A stretch of DNA of 64,000 bases, taken from the NCBI RefSeq assembly GCF_030272615.1, contig NC_081409.1, positions 18,788,260 to 18,852,259 of the forward strand. Direction: 5' to 3'. This DNA is from Cryptomeria japonica. Lineage: Eukaryota; Streptophyta; Pinopsida; Cupressales; Cupressaceae. Position numbers and translations under genes: made by a program. The notes below the pieces were generated by a model that saw only the letters and a program-made list of their open reading frames with translations, had not been told where the DNA came from and did no database searches. Shown piece after piece: positions 1-11,459 of the stretch; positions within the stretch are counted from its first letter, which is position 1, and each line of letters opens with the position of its first letter.

Positions 1-346
1 AAACTTGGTGAATGAAAATGACCGCGAAAATACCTTTAAGTACACAAAATACCTTATCGGGCTCTTTACGGGTTAGGTCAAAACATTAAATGCACTCAGT
101 TTACCTTTAACCGATTTACTCCTTTTTTTTTTCGTTTTAACCAAGTAACCAAATTTCCTTTATTTACCGACTTGACAGGCTTCTTGTATTCACCGACTTG
201 ACAGGTTTCCTATAAAGTACTTTTGATAGAATTTCAAACTTACTAATGCATCTTAACTATGTAGATTTTGGATTTAGTACATAATAGAATAGGAACTATT
301 ATGATTTTAACCTTCAGAGAATGCAATCCCTTCATACCTTTGCTGA

Positions 347-1698
347 TTAATTTGGAATAGGTGCACCTAACTCGGTAGGTAAGGTGCTTTCTTCATTTGA
401 CACAATTTCCTTCTTTTTCCAAATCATCTTTAATTTTTCTTTTATCTCTCCAGTGTCTCCTCTATGTTGATCTCTGCAATCTCTAGCTAAATGTCCAACT
501 TTGTGACAATGAAAACATGCCATACCAAGATTTCTCCATGATCTTCGGTTGTTCATTCCAAACCTTATAAAACAGTTGGCACTTATATGTCCATATCTTC
601 CACAACATTTGCACCATATCCTTGTATTGTAATCCCATGGTACTGCTGCATATTGTCGATAAGGATCTGTGTGAGTTCGGTAACCTCTAGCATTTGCTCG
701 GTGTGCAGACCACCTGTAATTCTTTGCTTAAGCCAACACTTTTTGGTACTATGTCCATATCTATTGTAGTTTCTACAAAACCCTTTGAATTTTGCCTTTT
801 GATAGTTGTTAACAGACTTTGTCCTACATTGATTAGATGTGTGACCATATTTATTGCAATTGTAACAATAATCATTTGATTTAGTGATATTCGGTTGCTT
901 ACCTTTTTTGATTTGGCATATGTTGGCAGTATGACCTTGATTTCCACAGTAGTAGCAAATAGGCTTCTTTCTTTTGATGTTATTCCTGTTTCTAGCTTGC
1001 TTTGATGATTCTCCTCTCTTGGTAGTATGAATTCCTTTCTCGATAGATTCTTTTCCTTTGTAACCAAGTCCTGCATCTTTGTTGGTTCTTCTTGTATTCA
1101 ATTGCTCATCCAACATCTTTGATGCTTCATAACTTTTCTTCAATGTTTCTTTGGATTTCTTCTTTGTTTCAAGTTCATTGGTCAACCTTGACACTTCAAG
1201 TTTTAATGCTTGATTTTCATCATTCTTCATAATTGCTTCATGATGTGCATAACGTAGTTGATCTGTCATATTTTGTTGAATCCCAGTTAACCTTATGATT
1301 TCATCATTCTTATCAGATACTAAGACTTCAAGTTGTTGTTTCTCTCTTTGTAGATCTCTTGCTTTATCCTCTGTTGTCCTCAATGCATCTAGATTTTCAG
1401 TCATCTGTGTACTGAAATGTTCATGTTCTCTTTTCATTGCTTTTAGTTGATCACCCAATGCTTTGTTCTTTTCTTTCAACACTCCAATCATTTCTTCAGT
1501 TTCTTCAGATATACAGTTCTCAGATGATGTCTCAATTTGTTCCACTAACTCTTGAGAATCTTGCAAATCATTAGATAATCTTCTTCTTACTTTCAGAGAT
1601 TTTTGCATTTGCCTTTGCATGTCTGCAATCACTTGATTAGCATGATCCAGCTCTTCTTGCAGATACACAATCCTTCGAGATTGTTTATAGCCTTCCAT
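347..1698 (-). pseudogene. gag: Copia gag, coiled coil with five zinc-knuckle positions
   Basis: The ATG at 1698 is chosen because everything upstream in the frame is LTR and primer site. Residues 1 to about 240 are rich in Glu, Lys, Gln and Leu with heptad spacing and read as a long coiled coil. The C-terminal third holds CX2CX4HX4C zinc knuckles near 917-958, 829-870, 736-777 (second Cys replaced by Tyr), 572-613 and 476-517. The first three are in one frame; the last two are in another, so one frameshift lies between about 640 and 740. Typical copia gag has one knuckle; five is unusual. The role would be RNA packaging in the retroelement particle. The 69-residue tail at 347-556 ends the protein. 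No protease follows before the window edge. Confidence 0.7.
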
Positions 1699-1746
1699 TG
1701 ACAAGATCTTTCTCTTTAGGTAGTTAAACCCTTTTCCAAGATTCAA

Positions 1747-1758
1747 GCTCTGATACCA
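1747..1758 (-). other. Primer binding site, initiator tRNA-Met
   Basis: The minus strand reads TGGTATCAGAGC two bases after the LTR end. This is the classic plant copia primer site complementary to the 3' end of initiator tRNA-Met. Confidence 0.85.
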
Positions 1759-1760
1759 AT

Positions 1761-2908
1761 TGTTAGGCCCAATATGGAAAGCTAATGTACTGAGAGGGGA
1801 GGGGTGAATCAGTACTCCAAAAATTTTCTTGAATAGTAACCTTACTATTATGCATAAACAAAATAGTGCAGTAACATAAAATAAAGTTAAAACAAATAGA
1901 TAACAATCATACATGATTCACTCCATAACACATATATTTTTGTTACGCAGAAACTCTTGGGTAGAGAGAAAAACTGCGGTGGGGATGGCACCCACAACTT
2001 CACTACTGCAATAATAAAGAATGCTCGGTTAGAGCTACATTTAGCTATTTCTGATAGCTTACTTTGTTAGGAGTAACAAGATCTGTTAGATCTACCTTGC
2101 TGAAGGATTTTACAACATTTATTCTGAATGTTGCACCTAGTTAGAGGCTTTACAATTTATAGACTTGATTAGAGTCTTTTACCCTATTAAAGGTTTCTCT
2201 TTCAACTTCTCAATATTACAATAAAATCATTACAAATATCTACAACTTTACATCTGAAATGTTATAGCAGATTCTATGTGCTCAGAATAGATTACCTTGC
2301 TTATAGCATACCTCGGTAACCCATATAGTAACTCGGTAAACCCTTCTATTTACTCTGTTCTTCGACTGCTCTCTGAAAACCTTCTCGGTGACCTCTGTGT
2401 CTCTATAACAGTCTTCTTACACACACATACACTTCACTAATGCTGTATAAATAGATCTTCTTAAAACGGTGATCCAATTCATTGCTTCGATCTTACAAAC
2501 AAGATTCCTCGAATGAATAACTAAACAAAATATTTCATTGGTTAGATTGTCCTTGTAATCATACACAATCTTCTGGTGCAATTTCCAATGTAATAACAGT
2601 TAGATGTGCCTCGATCTTTTAACACGTTTTCATATGCATGTCCAGGTTCAATGTATCTGGTAACACGTTTCACTCGGTGTATGTCAACTCGGTGTGTTAT
2701 CTTTACTGCTTAGTAGTCTCAAAAAGATACTCAATGGATATCTCGGTGTATACTGCATTCTATGACTGCTTTCCTCTGTAACCGACTAGACTGTGCATAC
2801 CGACTTCTCTTATGTGTACCGACTGCATGATTCGGTAGTGCTAACCGACTAGAATATATAGTATGACTTTGACTATAAAAACTAATGGCAATTTGATAAG
2901 TAGTAACA
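1761..2908 (-). repeat. 5' LTR of copia-1
   Basis: On the minus strand the LTR ends in CCTAACA directly before the primer site at 1758. Its other end is placed at 2908, where the minus strand starts TGTTACTAC, giving a TGTTA/TAACA terminal inverted repeat. This outer boundary is inferred because no second copy is in view. A possible minus-strand TATA box (TATAAAT) is at 2155-2161. Near its 3' end it carries the run of G followed by TGAATCAG found in the other copia LTRs here. Confidence 0.6.
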
Positions 2909-3650
2909 ATGTTGTCTGAGTCTATTGAAAGATTTGATTTGTTGAAGCCCATTGCTGTTGTTTGTGTCTCATCTGAAACTGACTGAATCCATGAAACTGA
3001 TACTTTATTGCGAAGAAGACGAAATTTTATTATGGATTGGTGATGCAAGTGTTGCTTTATTATGGATTGTGTGTGGATAGACTGAAGAAAACTGGAAGAA
3101 ATTGTACTCCTCAAAATGTGTGATGCTCTCAGTTCCACACCCATCACTAGACTTAGGATTTACCTTAGCCACAGATAGGAGCTGATTTATTATGGATGGA
3201 AAGGGGTGAAAAGGAATGTTTATTATGAATGGCTAACCAATCTTAGGAAGATCAAGAACAAGCCATGATGGGAATGGGTGTTTATTATGGATGGATATGG
3301 ATGGATAGGTTGTGAGTGTGTGCAAAGTGAAAGGATGAGATGGGATCCTGAAGGAGGGAGGAGCAATGTCTCTACACATGGCACCGATGACTCAGTTTTC
3401 CCCATGGTACTTGCCCAGGACGCCACCGAAGTGGTTTTTACCATTGGACGAATTCATTTCTCTTTACTTCTTTTTTTTTGTGTGTCACAAGGCACCTATT
3501 TGCTAGGTTTTCACCAAGTAACAATTTTTTATTTTTTATGATTTTTGATATTTTATGGATTTTTTTAATTTTTTTAATTTTTTTTAATTTTTTTTAATTT
3601 TCAAATTTTTTTATTTTTTTTGTATTTTCAAATTGGGATATTCCGAAGAG
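2909..3650 (-). repeat. 3' noncoding region of gypsy-A with short repeats
   Basis: There is no gene here. Between 3020 and 3300 the motif TTTATTATGGATKG occurs about five times at irregular spacing. At 3403-3512 lies a block shared with 19830-19920 (the GENLANR-coding stretch). Positions 3530-3620 are nearly pure A/T with runs of T. Small reading frames across this block on both strands are low-complexity shadows. Confidence 0.55.
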
Positions 3651-3905
3651 CTATGTGTAAAACCTACGAAGGTGCAAGTTGTTGATAGGATCCTCCAAAG
3701 GTTCGCCATCTGGAGTTGAAAGTTGATATGCACCGGATCCATAGACTATTGTGATGATGTAAGGACCAAGCCAATTTGGCTCGAATTTTCCTTTCTTTTC
3801 TCGGTCCTACTGATTCTTAGTATTTTCTCTGAGAACTAAGTCACCTACCTCAAATGTGTGAGGCTTGAATTTATGATTGTAGCTACATTGTTCCTTGACT
3901 GAATG
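3651..3905 (-). pseudogene. pol: Integrase C-terminal domain of gypsy-A pol
   Basis: The minus-strand frame reads FEVGDLVLRENTKN, one stop (a CAG to TAG type change), then DREKKGKFEPNWLGPY and ends LHLRRFYT before the stop at 3651. This is the characteristic SH3-like tail of plant Tat-type gypsy integrases, which binds DNA. The same tail occurs at about 33905-34097 in gypsy-D with the same spacing. No catalytic core precedes it; upstream of about 3905 the similarity stops, which marks an internal deletion. Confidence 0.8.
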
Positions 3906-4922
3906 ATGTGTAGCTCTAGTGACTGTCTTCCTTGATAAAGGAATTGAAATAGAATTACTAGCCTATGAACTACGTAGGCCTGTATGTGTGTCACCTAAAG
4001 AAGTTTGGGCATCCCTGATAAAAAAGTCCTTTGAGGAAGCTCCATTAAAGGTCCATGATGTATCACCAGAAGGGAAAGGATGTGTGGAACAAGTGGATGA
4101 GGAATGAAGGCTTGTGATTGCAAAAAGAAGTGAGAGTAGCATGGCATGGTGGAGACTTAGGATCAACAAGTGTTCTTTTTGACTTGAAATTTTAGAACTT
4201 TTGCCCCCAGTTATTTTGATATTAGGGGAGATAAATTATTGTTCTTTTTTCTTCATAGGATTTTTATCCTTGACTTTGATTTTTTCAAAGTCCAATAGCT
4301 TTTGATATTGATTTGGACTGAAGGACTTTTCTTTATTTTTGACTTTTACATTTTTCTTTTCAAGGCTTGATTTTTCATCCCCAATTAGTAAGGGCTTTTG
4401 TAATTTTTGTTGATCCAAGTTTGGGAGAGGACTAGAAATGGAATGAGTGGATGAAATGGTAAGGCTATGTGAGTTCTCAAGAGGTTTGACGATACACTCA
4501 ATAGATTATTTGTTGGAATCACTCTTAGGACTATTGATATCAAGAGCTACTTCCACCACTAGAGGAGATTTGAATTCAGACTTAGTAGCCATAACACTAG
4601 GTGGTTCATACCCAATTCCTTGCAAATTATTTATAGATTGTTCCTATTGACTGAATACCTTAGGAGATAGTGGGAGTTTATCAACATGAAAGATATACTC
4701 ACCACATCCCAGGTCTTTAACCTTGAATTTTTCTTTGAGCTCTACTTGTTTGGATGTAGAAGCTTTCAAGGATTCTAGATCAACATATGTTGATGAAGGA
4801 ACAACCTCTTGATTGACTGGAATTTCTATTTCTGATCTAGGTCATAGATTGTTGCAATATATGAATGGGTTTGGGTCAGCTTTAATGGTCACTTCAACTC
4901 CATTGTGTAGAAACTTGATACA
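3906..4922 (-). other. Pol remnant without recognisable domain
   Basis: This is the stretch between protease and integrase tail where reverse transcriptase should lie. Minus-strand frames are Lys/Ser/Glu-rich (for example 4236-4418) and broken by several stops. I find no YXDD, RNase H or HHCC motif. It resembles the variable acidic linker that follows the protease in gypsy-D (31959-32900), so the deletion probably removed everything after it. Confidence 0.5.
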
Positions 4923-5263
4923 TCAATGATATGTTGATGGAACAACTCTCATTTCATGAATCCATGGGCATCCCAAAGAGTATGTTACATATGTGAGCTC
5001 TAGATCAAGGACTTGACAAACCACATCCTTAGTAATTGGCCCAACTCTAAGAGGTAATGTGTATGTGCCCTTGGATGAGTGCTCTTCATCATTATATGCT
5101 TTAATGGTGATTGCATGTGTAGAATTCACAGTCCTTTTAGAATATCCCAATTGCTTAAGAGTGTTCAATGTACAAATGTTCAGACCATCTCCTCCATCTA
5201 CCAGGACTCATTTTATTTGGTGTTTGTGTAGGAAGGCTTTAATGTGTAAAGGTGTATTATGTG
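4923..5263 (-). pseudogene. pol: Retroviral-type aspartic protease of gypsy-A
   Basis: The active-site segment reads VDGGDGLNIC near 5171-5206 (family norm DSG or DNG), followed by LKQLGYS, the flap-like stretch RVGPITKDVVCQV, and the C-terminal CPWIHEM where the family has GRPWIHEM. The layout matches the gypsy-D protease at 31640-31960. The role is cleavage of the gag-pol polyprotein. A TGA stop lies just upstream near 5211 and the solo LTR cuts in at 5268, so the copy is dead. Confidence 0.75.
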
Positions 5264-5268
5264 GTTGG

Positions 5269-6682
5269 TGTAATGCCCCGCCAGGAAACCCTAAAGGGTT
5301 TAAGTTAAAAACACTCAAATAGAGTGTAAATATTTTTTTTTTATAATAATAATAATAATTATGAGCGTTAATAATATGTTACAACATTAAGATAATTTGG
5401 AGTTATCCAAAACTAGATAACACAGTGGAAGGCTAAACGAACCTAAGGAGTTTCCGAACGTGATTACGTAACCTTACACCTAACTCAACTCATGACAATT
5501 GATCCAATAAGCTGGATATCTTAATTACGAGATAATGCCTAAGACATGGATATATATATGTTCGATAAATTGACATCTTAGAATTTTAGGAAGTGTTCAT
5601 TTATTTTGAATGGATAGGAGGCTAGCACGAGGTTATTTACTCAATGCACTTTAAAACATAATTAACTTAAGAGTCCACCCATTAAGGTACAATACGACTA
5701 ATATAACGAAGTTCGTTCATTTGGGTTAAAGGTAACCACCCACAATTGATATCATCCTTTACAATTAAAAGTATGCCTAATGAGATTCATTCATTTAGGA
5801 TTAAACTGAAATTAATAAAATGAGGTTCCTTCATTTGATTTTAAGCTAAACCAACTAATGAGTCGTAGTTCTTTTGTGGAGGATAAAATGTAAGTAGCCA
5901 TAGAGTTCTTTCATTGGAGTTAAAATAATGCTAATAGATGGTGCTCAATTCATTAAGGTGAAAATGTATTAGGGCCACATGAGTTCATCCCTTTAATTAA
6001 AATATAGTTAGCAAGATGATATTCATTCCTTCAGGATTAAAAACATAAGTACATAGTGACATTCTTCCATTAGGATTAGAATATAAATAAAGCGATCTCT
6101 TAAATTAACGATTAATCATATAAAAGAAAACTATCTATTTTAAATTTCTAAATTACTAATGCGTACATCCACACATTAAATTGAATTAAATACTTAGGAT
6201 AAAATAATCCATTTACCATGCACAAGACACGCAAATTGAGAAAGTCCACCAATCACACGACACGCAACCCAAACGAAAAGAAAACCCTACGGACCACACA
6301 TGACGCTCACCTGACCATGGCTAAGGCAAGATGAGAGTTTTATGACCCCCAAATCCAAATTCTAAGGATGAAGGAGGTATACTCAACCCTCGCCCTAGGC
6401 AGTGTTGTACCTGCAATCTTCTGCACCCATGAATCACGCAAGCATACATATACATATACATATTCAATAAAGGCATTAGCTCGAGATTTATAACAAGAAT
6501 TAGGAAACAACTACATTTACACAAGAATCGATGCAAAAGCACAATAATAGGTATGCACAATTATTTATATTATCTAATCTACAACCTTGCATCACAATTA
6601 ACCAACCATTCAAGAATGCCACATAGGAAGTCAACCAAGGTCAAACGGGTTTTACAAGGCCGACTAGGGTAGGGGCATTATA
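5269..6682 (+). mobile_element. Solo LTR, 1414 bp, TSD GTTGG
   Basis: The insert begins TGTAATGCCCC and ends GGGGCATTATA, an inverted-repeat pair, and is flanked by GTTGG at 5264-5268 and 6683-6687. It carries no coding domain. TG...TA ends, a 5-bp duplication and the lack of an internal region make it a solo LTR. Orientation cannot be fixed because no primer site or polypurine tract is attached. It splits the gag-protease frame of gypsy-A. Confidence 0.8.
5600..6080. repeat. Degenerate TTCATTCATT...GGATTAAA repeats inside the solo LTR
   Basis: A motif of the form TTCATTCATTTRGGATTAAA recurs about seven times at roughly 50-70 bp spacing (for example near 5715, 5785, 5830, 5910, 6030). Copies are diverged. 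Nothing else is visible in the LTR. Confidence 0.5.
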
Positions 6683-6687
6683 GTTGG

Positions 6688-9208
6688 CTTATAGAGGTGT
6701 CGTTAACTTTGGTGAATGTAAGAGAATGTGGAATGGAAATGTATCCTACCATGGCTTGAAACTGGTCCAGGTTCAGATCAGTGGGGACACAAGTTTCTCT
6801 CAAAGCTTTATCAAGGATGGCTTTATGTGCAGGGGATATGCATAAAAGCTCAAAGATTGAGATAAGCGCAGGTGTCTTTCCTAACTATTCTACTTGGTCA
6901 TACTCAGGTTTGGTCAATGAGGAAGCGATGGTTTTGGCTGGAGAACCTTGCAAAGTGACCTTACCTCAACGAGTTGTGACATTACATTCAGAGGTAGATT
7001 CATAAAAGGGTCCAATGCCTTTTAGGACAACTTTGGGTCTTTGGGTAGAATTTTCATGTGTTTTGTCCTTTATGATAATGGTAGAGACATAATTGTCCAT
7101 CGAGATGTGATTAATAGTTGAATCATAGTTATAGGATGCTTTTGTATAGTTGGCTTGCTCATCTATGGCTTTGGCTTTTCCCTTGTCATGTTTAGGGAAT
7201 GGTTCCTTAAACATCTCATGTTCTTGATTGGATGAATGTCCTTTGATCTCAATGTCACATCTATCAATAAGATCTTGTATATGTTCTTCAGCCAATGATA
7301 ATTTCTTGTTTTATGTCCCTTGCCCTTGTGATATTCGCAACACTCATCATCATTCCACCAATTTGGTTTGACCTTTGGATCATATGGATGATTGTCTGAA
7401 ATTTTTATTATCTTGTTTGCCACTAGCTTCTTGAAAGCTAACTCAAGTGGTTCTCCCAATGGGGTGTACTTCCTTCATGGTTTTGAAGTAGCTTGAGTGT
7501 TTACTTGGTTATTTGTAGAACCTGATCCAAAAGGAATGATTCTTGGTTTGACTGTATTAGCATCGACAACACCATCCTTTACCGTGTTCTTGTTCCAAAA
7601 TCATGGCTTGTCTTTTCCTTTAAAGTCCTCTTTATTTTCTTTGAATATTTTGATGATGCCTTGCTCAATTAAGACCTTCTCTATTGCTAAGCCTTTCTCA
7701 ATGATGTCTTTGAAAGTGGACAAACAAGCTTTCCTTAAGTCTTAACCAATTTCTTTGTTGACATTCTGTGTAAACATCTCTACCATTTGTTTTTGTGGAA
7801 TTTCACAAGAGCACATGCTGGCTAAATTCCTCTATCTTTGTAAGAATGATGAAAAAGATTCTCCATCCTTTTGCTTGGTGTTGCACAAAGCGGTGACTAA
7901 TATATCCTTCTCTATGTTATATGAGAAATGTTGGATAAAAGCTTCTGCTAGATCACCCCATGACTTAATTCCAAGTGGAAGTTGGGAGAACCATTCCATA
8001 GCTTGATCACCTAATCTCTGTGGGAAAAATCTCATCAAGTGTGTTTCTTCTATTGCTACCTCAACACAAGTTATGAAAAATGGTCTTATATGTGCCTTAG
8101 GGTCTCCTTTGCCTCTGTACTTATCAAACTTTGGAGTTATGAAGTGTGTAGGAAATGGAGGCATTGCAATGCTTTTATCAAATGGATAGGGACATATATC
8201 TCTCATTGTGTAAGATGGATTTGGTGTATTAATGTCCTCCATTTTCTTTTGTAAGTCCTTTATTTTCTGTTCCAAATTGTTCTTGGGTGGAGACCGACTT
8301 CTTGGACCATATCCCATGCCTGAGCCACCAGGTGGAGGAGGAGGATATTGCATATATGGATGATATTGATTATAAACATGTTCATATGGAGGTCTATAAT
8401 GATACTATGTATAGGAACCACCTAGTATAAAGTCATAATGAGGAATGGAATATATTCTTTGTCCATGCATTTCATATTCTATAGGCATGTCATGAGTTTG
8501 TTCTTGTGTAGCGCCCCCAAATTTGACATGGGGTTTTCTAGTGTCCAAATTTTGAGCATGCCTCTGGATATCCAATTGCTTTTGAGGTTGGTCCTTAGCA
8601 TTGGTATGTGATTGAGTATATTTATTTGCATAAGATTTCCATAAAGGTCTGTGTAGATGGAGTTGTTCATGAGATGCTCTTTCATGAGTATCATAAGCTT
8701 GACCATGTGTATTTGGGACCTCAATTTTTTGAAACAAGGATGATGGTGACTTAGGCACGAAATGTGGTCCTCTAGTACCTCCACTATTAGGTCTCCTTTG
8801 ATCCATGTTGAGTTGAGTTTCTTGCATAGGTTGATTTTCCATTATTTGAGACATGTTAAAATCATGAGGTATCTTAGTTCCACTTTATGCCATCACTTGT
8901 AGAAAATATTGTCTATCTCTTCTCATTATTTCCTCAACGAATCTATTAAAATGAGGATCCATAATAGAGTCTTCCACTTCTGCTGAATGTATTGAAATGT
9001 TGTCCACATTGTCATTGTGTGTATCATTGTTGTTTGTATTATCCATGTTCTCAATATTTTGAATGTTTTTATAAATGTCCATGTCAGGTAATGTGGTATG
9101 ATCAGAATTGAAAAAGATATCATTGTCATACTCATAGCCACTCATGTTTGCAGAATCTTGAGCCTCTTGAACTTCTATCCTAGATTTTTGGGAATGGGTT
9201 TCAACCAT
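6688..9208 (-). pseudogene. gag: Gag of gypsy-A
   Basis: The frame starts at the ATG at 9208 and runs with several stops and shifts to the solo LTR. The N-terminus (9208-8885) is acidic and Asn-rich; 8854-8405 is Gln/His-rich. The core capsid-like domain is at 8353-7832: MPPFPTHFITPKFDKY, GDPKAHIRPF, then QAMEWFSQLP, the hallmark of retrotransposon gag. A zinc-knuckle-like CEYHKGKGHKTRN lies near 7340 with the last Cys changed to Tyr. The tail (7295-6966) carries HIQDLIDRCDIEIK, typical after the knuckle in this lineage. It would form the particle shell. Stops are few, so the copy is not very old. Confidence 0.8.
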
Positions 9209-11430
9209 GAACTAGGGCTTGACCAAGATGTGTGAGACTAGATGAAAATGGAAAGAGTATGGAAGACCAAGAGTTGGATGGAATGTAAATGAATCTGAGG
9301 TGTACTTGCAATGTCCAAAGTGTAAGACCAAGTATGTATGTAGTAAAGTAGGTGTGACTTCCAAAGAGATGATATATTCTCTTGATGAGGTAAGTTGACC
9401 TTGACTCTAAGTAAGACTAAATGAGACCCAAAGGTGATAGACCTTGATGAGCGACAACTTAGCAAAATGTTGTTGTATGTAGTGTGTTGACAAAACAAGA
9501 TAAGGACAAGCAAGTAACCTTTTGACTCAAGTTTAGACGAATGTGAATGTAATGCAAGGTGTAAAGCAATGATGAACTTTTTGAGACCCAAAGATAGGTT
9601 GAATGCTAGATGAAAATCTAGAGAAATAACCTAGGAAGCTCAAGAATTCTGAAACTGATTTCTCTTGTTTGTTGGACTATAAATTTTGCCAATACTGAAC
9701 ACAAACATGCATATATACTTCACATACGCGGTTTCCCAACACAGATGTGATTAAATAATGCACAGACGTGTTTCTGAGAATTTTGTAAATGCAGTTTGCT
9801 TATGATAAGATAAACATGTTTATGTCCTACACAGACGTGGTTAGATGACACAGATGTGAATCTATTAGACACAGACATGTTTATAAAACCTGAGTGCAAT
9901 TTTCCCAATTTGTGAAGTTCTTGTTGTGACCAATATAAATTTGTGACCATTTTTGATGACAAGAGGACACAATATTGATGAGGACTCTATGTTTGCAATT
10001 GTTTGGAATCAAAATGACTCAAAGAAAGTTTTTTGTTTGATGTAAAAAATGTTTTGCATACACTTGAAGACACAAAAGACACAATGTTTTGAAGTTTGAT
10101 CTTGAATATTTGAATGTTTAAAAGAAGACAAGCACAATTCTTATGGTTGGCCAGGAAAATAGTTGTTGATCCCATATTTGGTTTCCCTCGAGGCTACGCT
10201 ATTCAAAGTAGATACTTATATGCTTGACCCCACTGGCTCCACCCTCGACACTCACTTCTTTGGGGCATCCAAGCACCAGTCCCCATGAAAACTCCCCGTG
10301 GCAAACTTTGTATCTCTACTAAGAACCGTATGTGTGTGGGCCGCTCCAGAGGTCCGACCTCCTACCCCAACAACTAGAAGGATTTTGGCTTTCTAAAACA
10401 AAAAGGTGCTAGTAAGGGCATCCGCTCATGTGGCCATACATGCAACACTTTCAGCTCTGTAAATATAGAAGGCTACTAGACGGTAGGGGTTACACCCTAC
10501 TATTGATCAAATAAATTTGATCAAACGGGTTTATGGGGAGACATAATGTCGGTATGAAATAATCAGCACATGTTACTTATTACTTTCACCATGGATACAA
10601 TTATTTATAGTGGTTCAGAAGAGGTGGGTTTTCCTCGCTACTACTTGGGTTGTTCCCTCCTCACTAGTAGTCCTAATGACCACACGAAGAGACAAGCCCT
10701 CTAGAGATTAAACAAAAAGAGCCTATTGCCCAAGACACAAAAGACACTGGTTTAATTTTAGTGTACCAATTGAAGTGTTTGGTAATCTATGAAAACAAGG
10801 CACACAATAAAAATAAAAAACCCTTACCAAAATTCTGCAACAATGATTTGTTACTAGTTTTGCAATAATACCCCTCCTGCAAGCACACAAGTTAGGTAAA
10901 TTTTAGATCCAAAAGACTTTTTGAAATAGGGGCCTTCGATAAGACGTGTTGCTTCAAGGACAAGCTGCACCAATTTGTCAGCAAGATTACAAGATGTTAG
11001 CCCGAATGAACCAGATTTGAAATCAAAATGATGAAATAAATCCCTAACAAACTAGAACAAAACATGAAAATTGCAAAATCAAAAAACATAGATGCGATTT
11101 AATCTCATGCAGACGTGGCTATAGGACACATACATGCCTTCAACCCTCGCAGATGTGTTTCGGCCACACAGATGTGGATTTGCAACACAGACGCGATTAA
11201 AAGATGCACATACGCGATTCAGGAACACAGAAATAGATCTACAATTTAAAAAATGTAAAATGATGTCGTAGACGCAAACATGGTTCTAGGAGTCACAGAT
11301 GCGATAGAAAAGGAAAAACGAGGTCCTAATATGCGTTGATGTGAAAATGTTGAAATATTGTCGAAAATATGAAATCTACAACTTCAAAAGCATAAAATTT
11401 GCAACCAAGATGTTAAGTGCAAAAGGACAA
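9209..11430 (-). other. 5' leader of gypsy-A, noncoding
   Basis: There is no coding domain in these 2.2 kb between primer site and gag. Two stretches (9727-9890 and 11090-11330) repeat the degenerate motif CACAGAYGYGRTT, listed separately. The block 10170-10530 is less AT-rich and unique in the window. Short frames are scattered and unconvincing. Confidence 0.55.
9727..11330. repeat. Dispersed CACAGACGTG-type motif in two clusters
   Basis: Cluster one (9727-9890) and cluster two (11090-11330) each hold several copies of RCACAGAYGYGNTT, spaced roughly 20-45 bp, within the gypsy-A leader. Between the clusters the motif is absent. The motif contains the ACGTG core known from plant bZIP sites, but many copies have lost the CpG. 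Confidence 0.5.
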
Positions 11431-11450
11431 GAGTCCCATCGGGCGTGCCA
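11431..11450 (-). other. Primer binding site of gypsy-A
   Basis: The minus strand reads TGGCACGCCCGATGGGACTC nine bases after the LTR end. The TGG start and the position fit a primer site; I do not identify the tRNA. Confidence 0.6.
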
Positions 11451-11459
11451 GAATATTTA

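Larger units (their letters stand above)
1..2908 (-). mobile_element. Ty1/copia-like retrotransposon, 5' part (copia-1)
   Basis: The LTR lies at 1761-2908, followed on the minus strand by a primer site and a gag gene. The element runs off the left edge of the window, so protease, integrase and reverse transcriptase are not seen and may never have been present. Positions 1-346, downstream of gag, hold no recognisable domain; they contain a T-run and a short direct repeat built on ACCGACTTGACAGG (about 165 and 192). It sits against the 3' end of gypsy-A at 2909, so it probably inserted there. Confidence 0.7.

Noticed and set aside
687-1076. Second protein overlapping the copia-1 gag
   Set aside because: Shadow frame; part of it only reflects the frameshift in gag.
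1699-1914. N-terminal extension of the copia-1 gag frame
   Set aside because: The extension reads through the primer site and into the LTR, which cannot be coding in the element; the ATG at 1698 is used instead.
3223-3541. Small genes in the 3' noncoding part of gypsy-A
   Set aside because: Low-complexity frames on both strands over a repeat block shared with 19830-19920.
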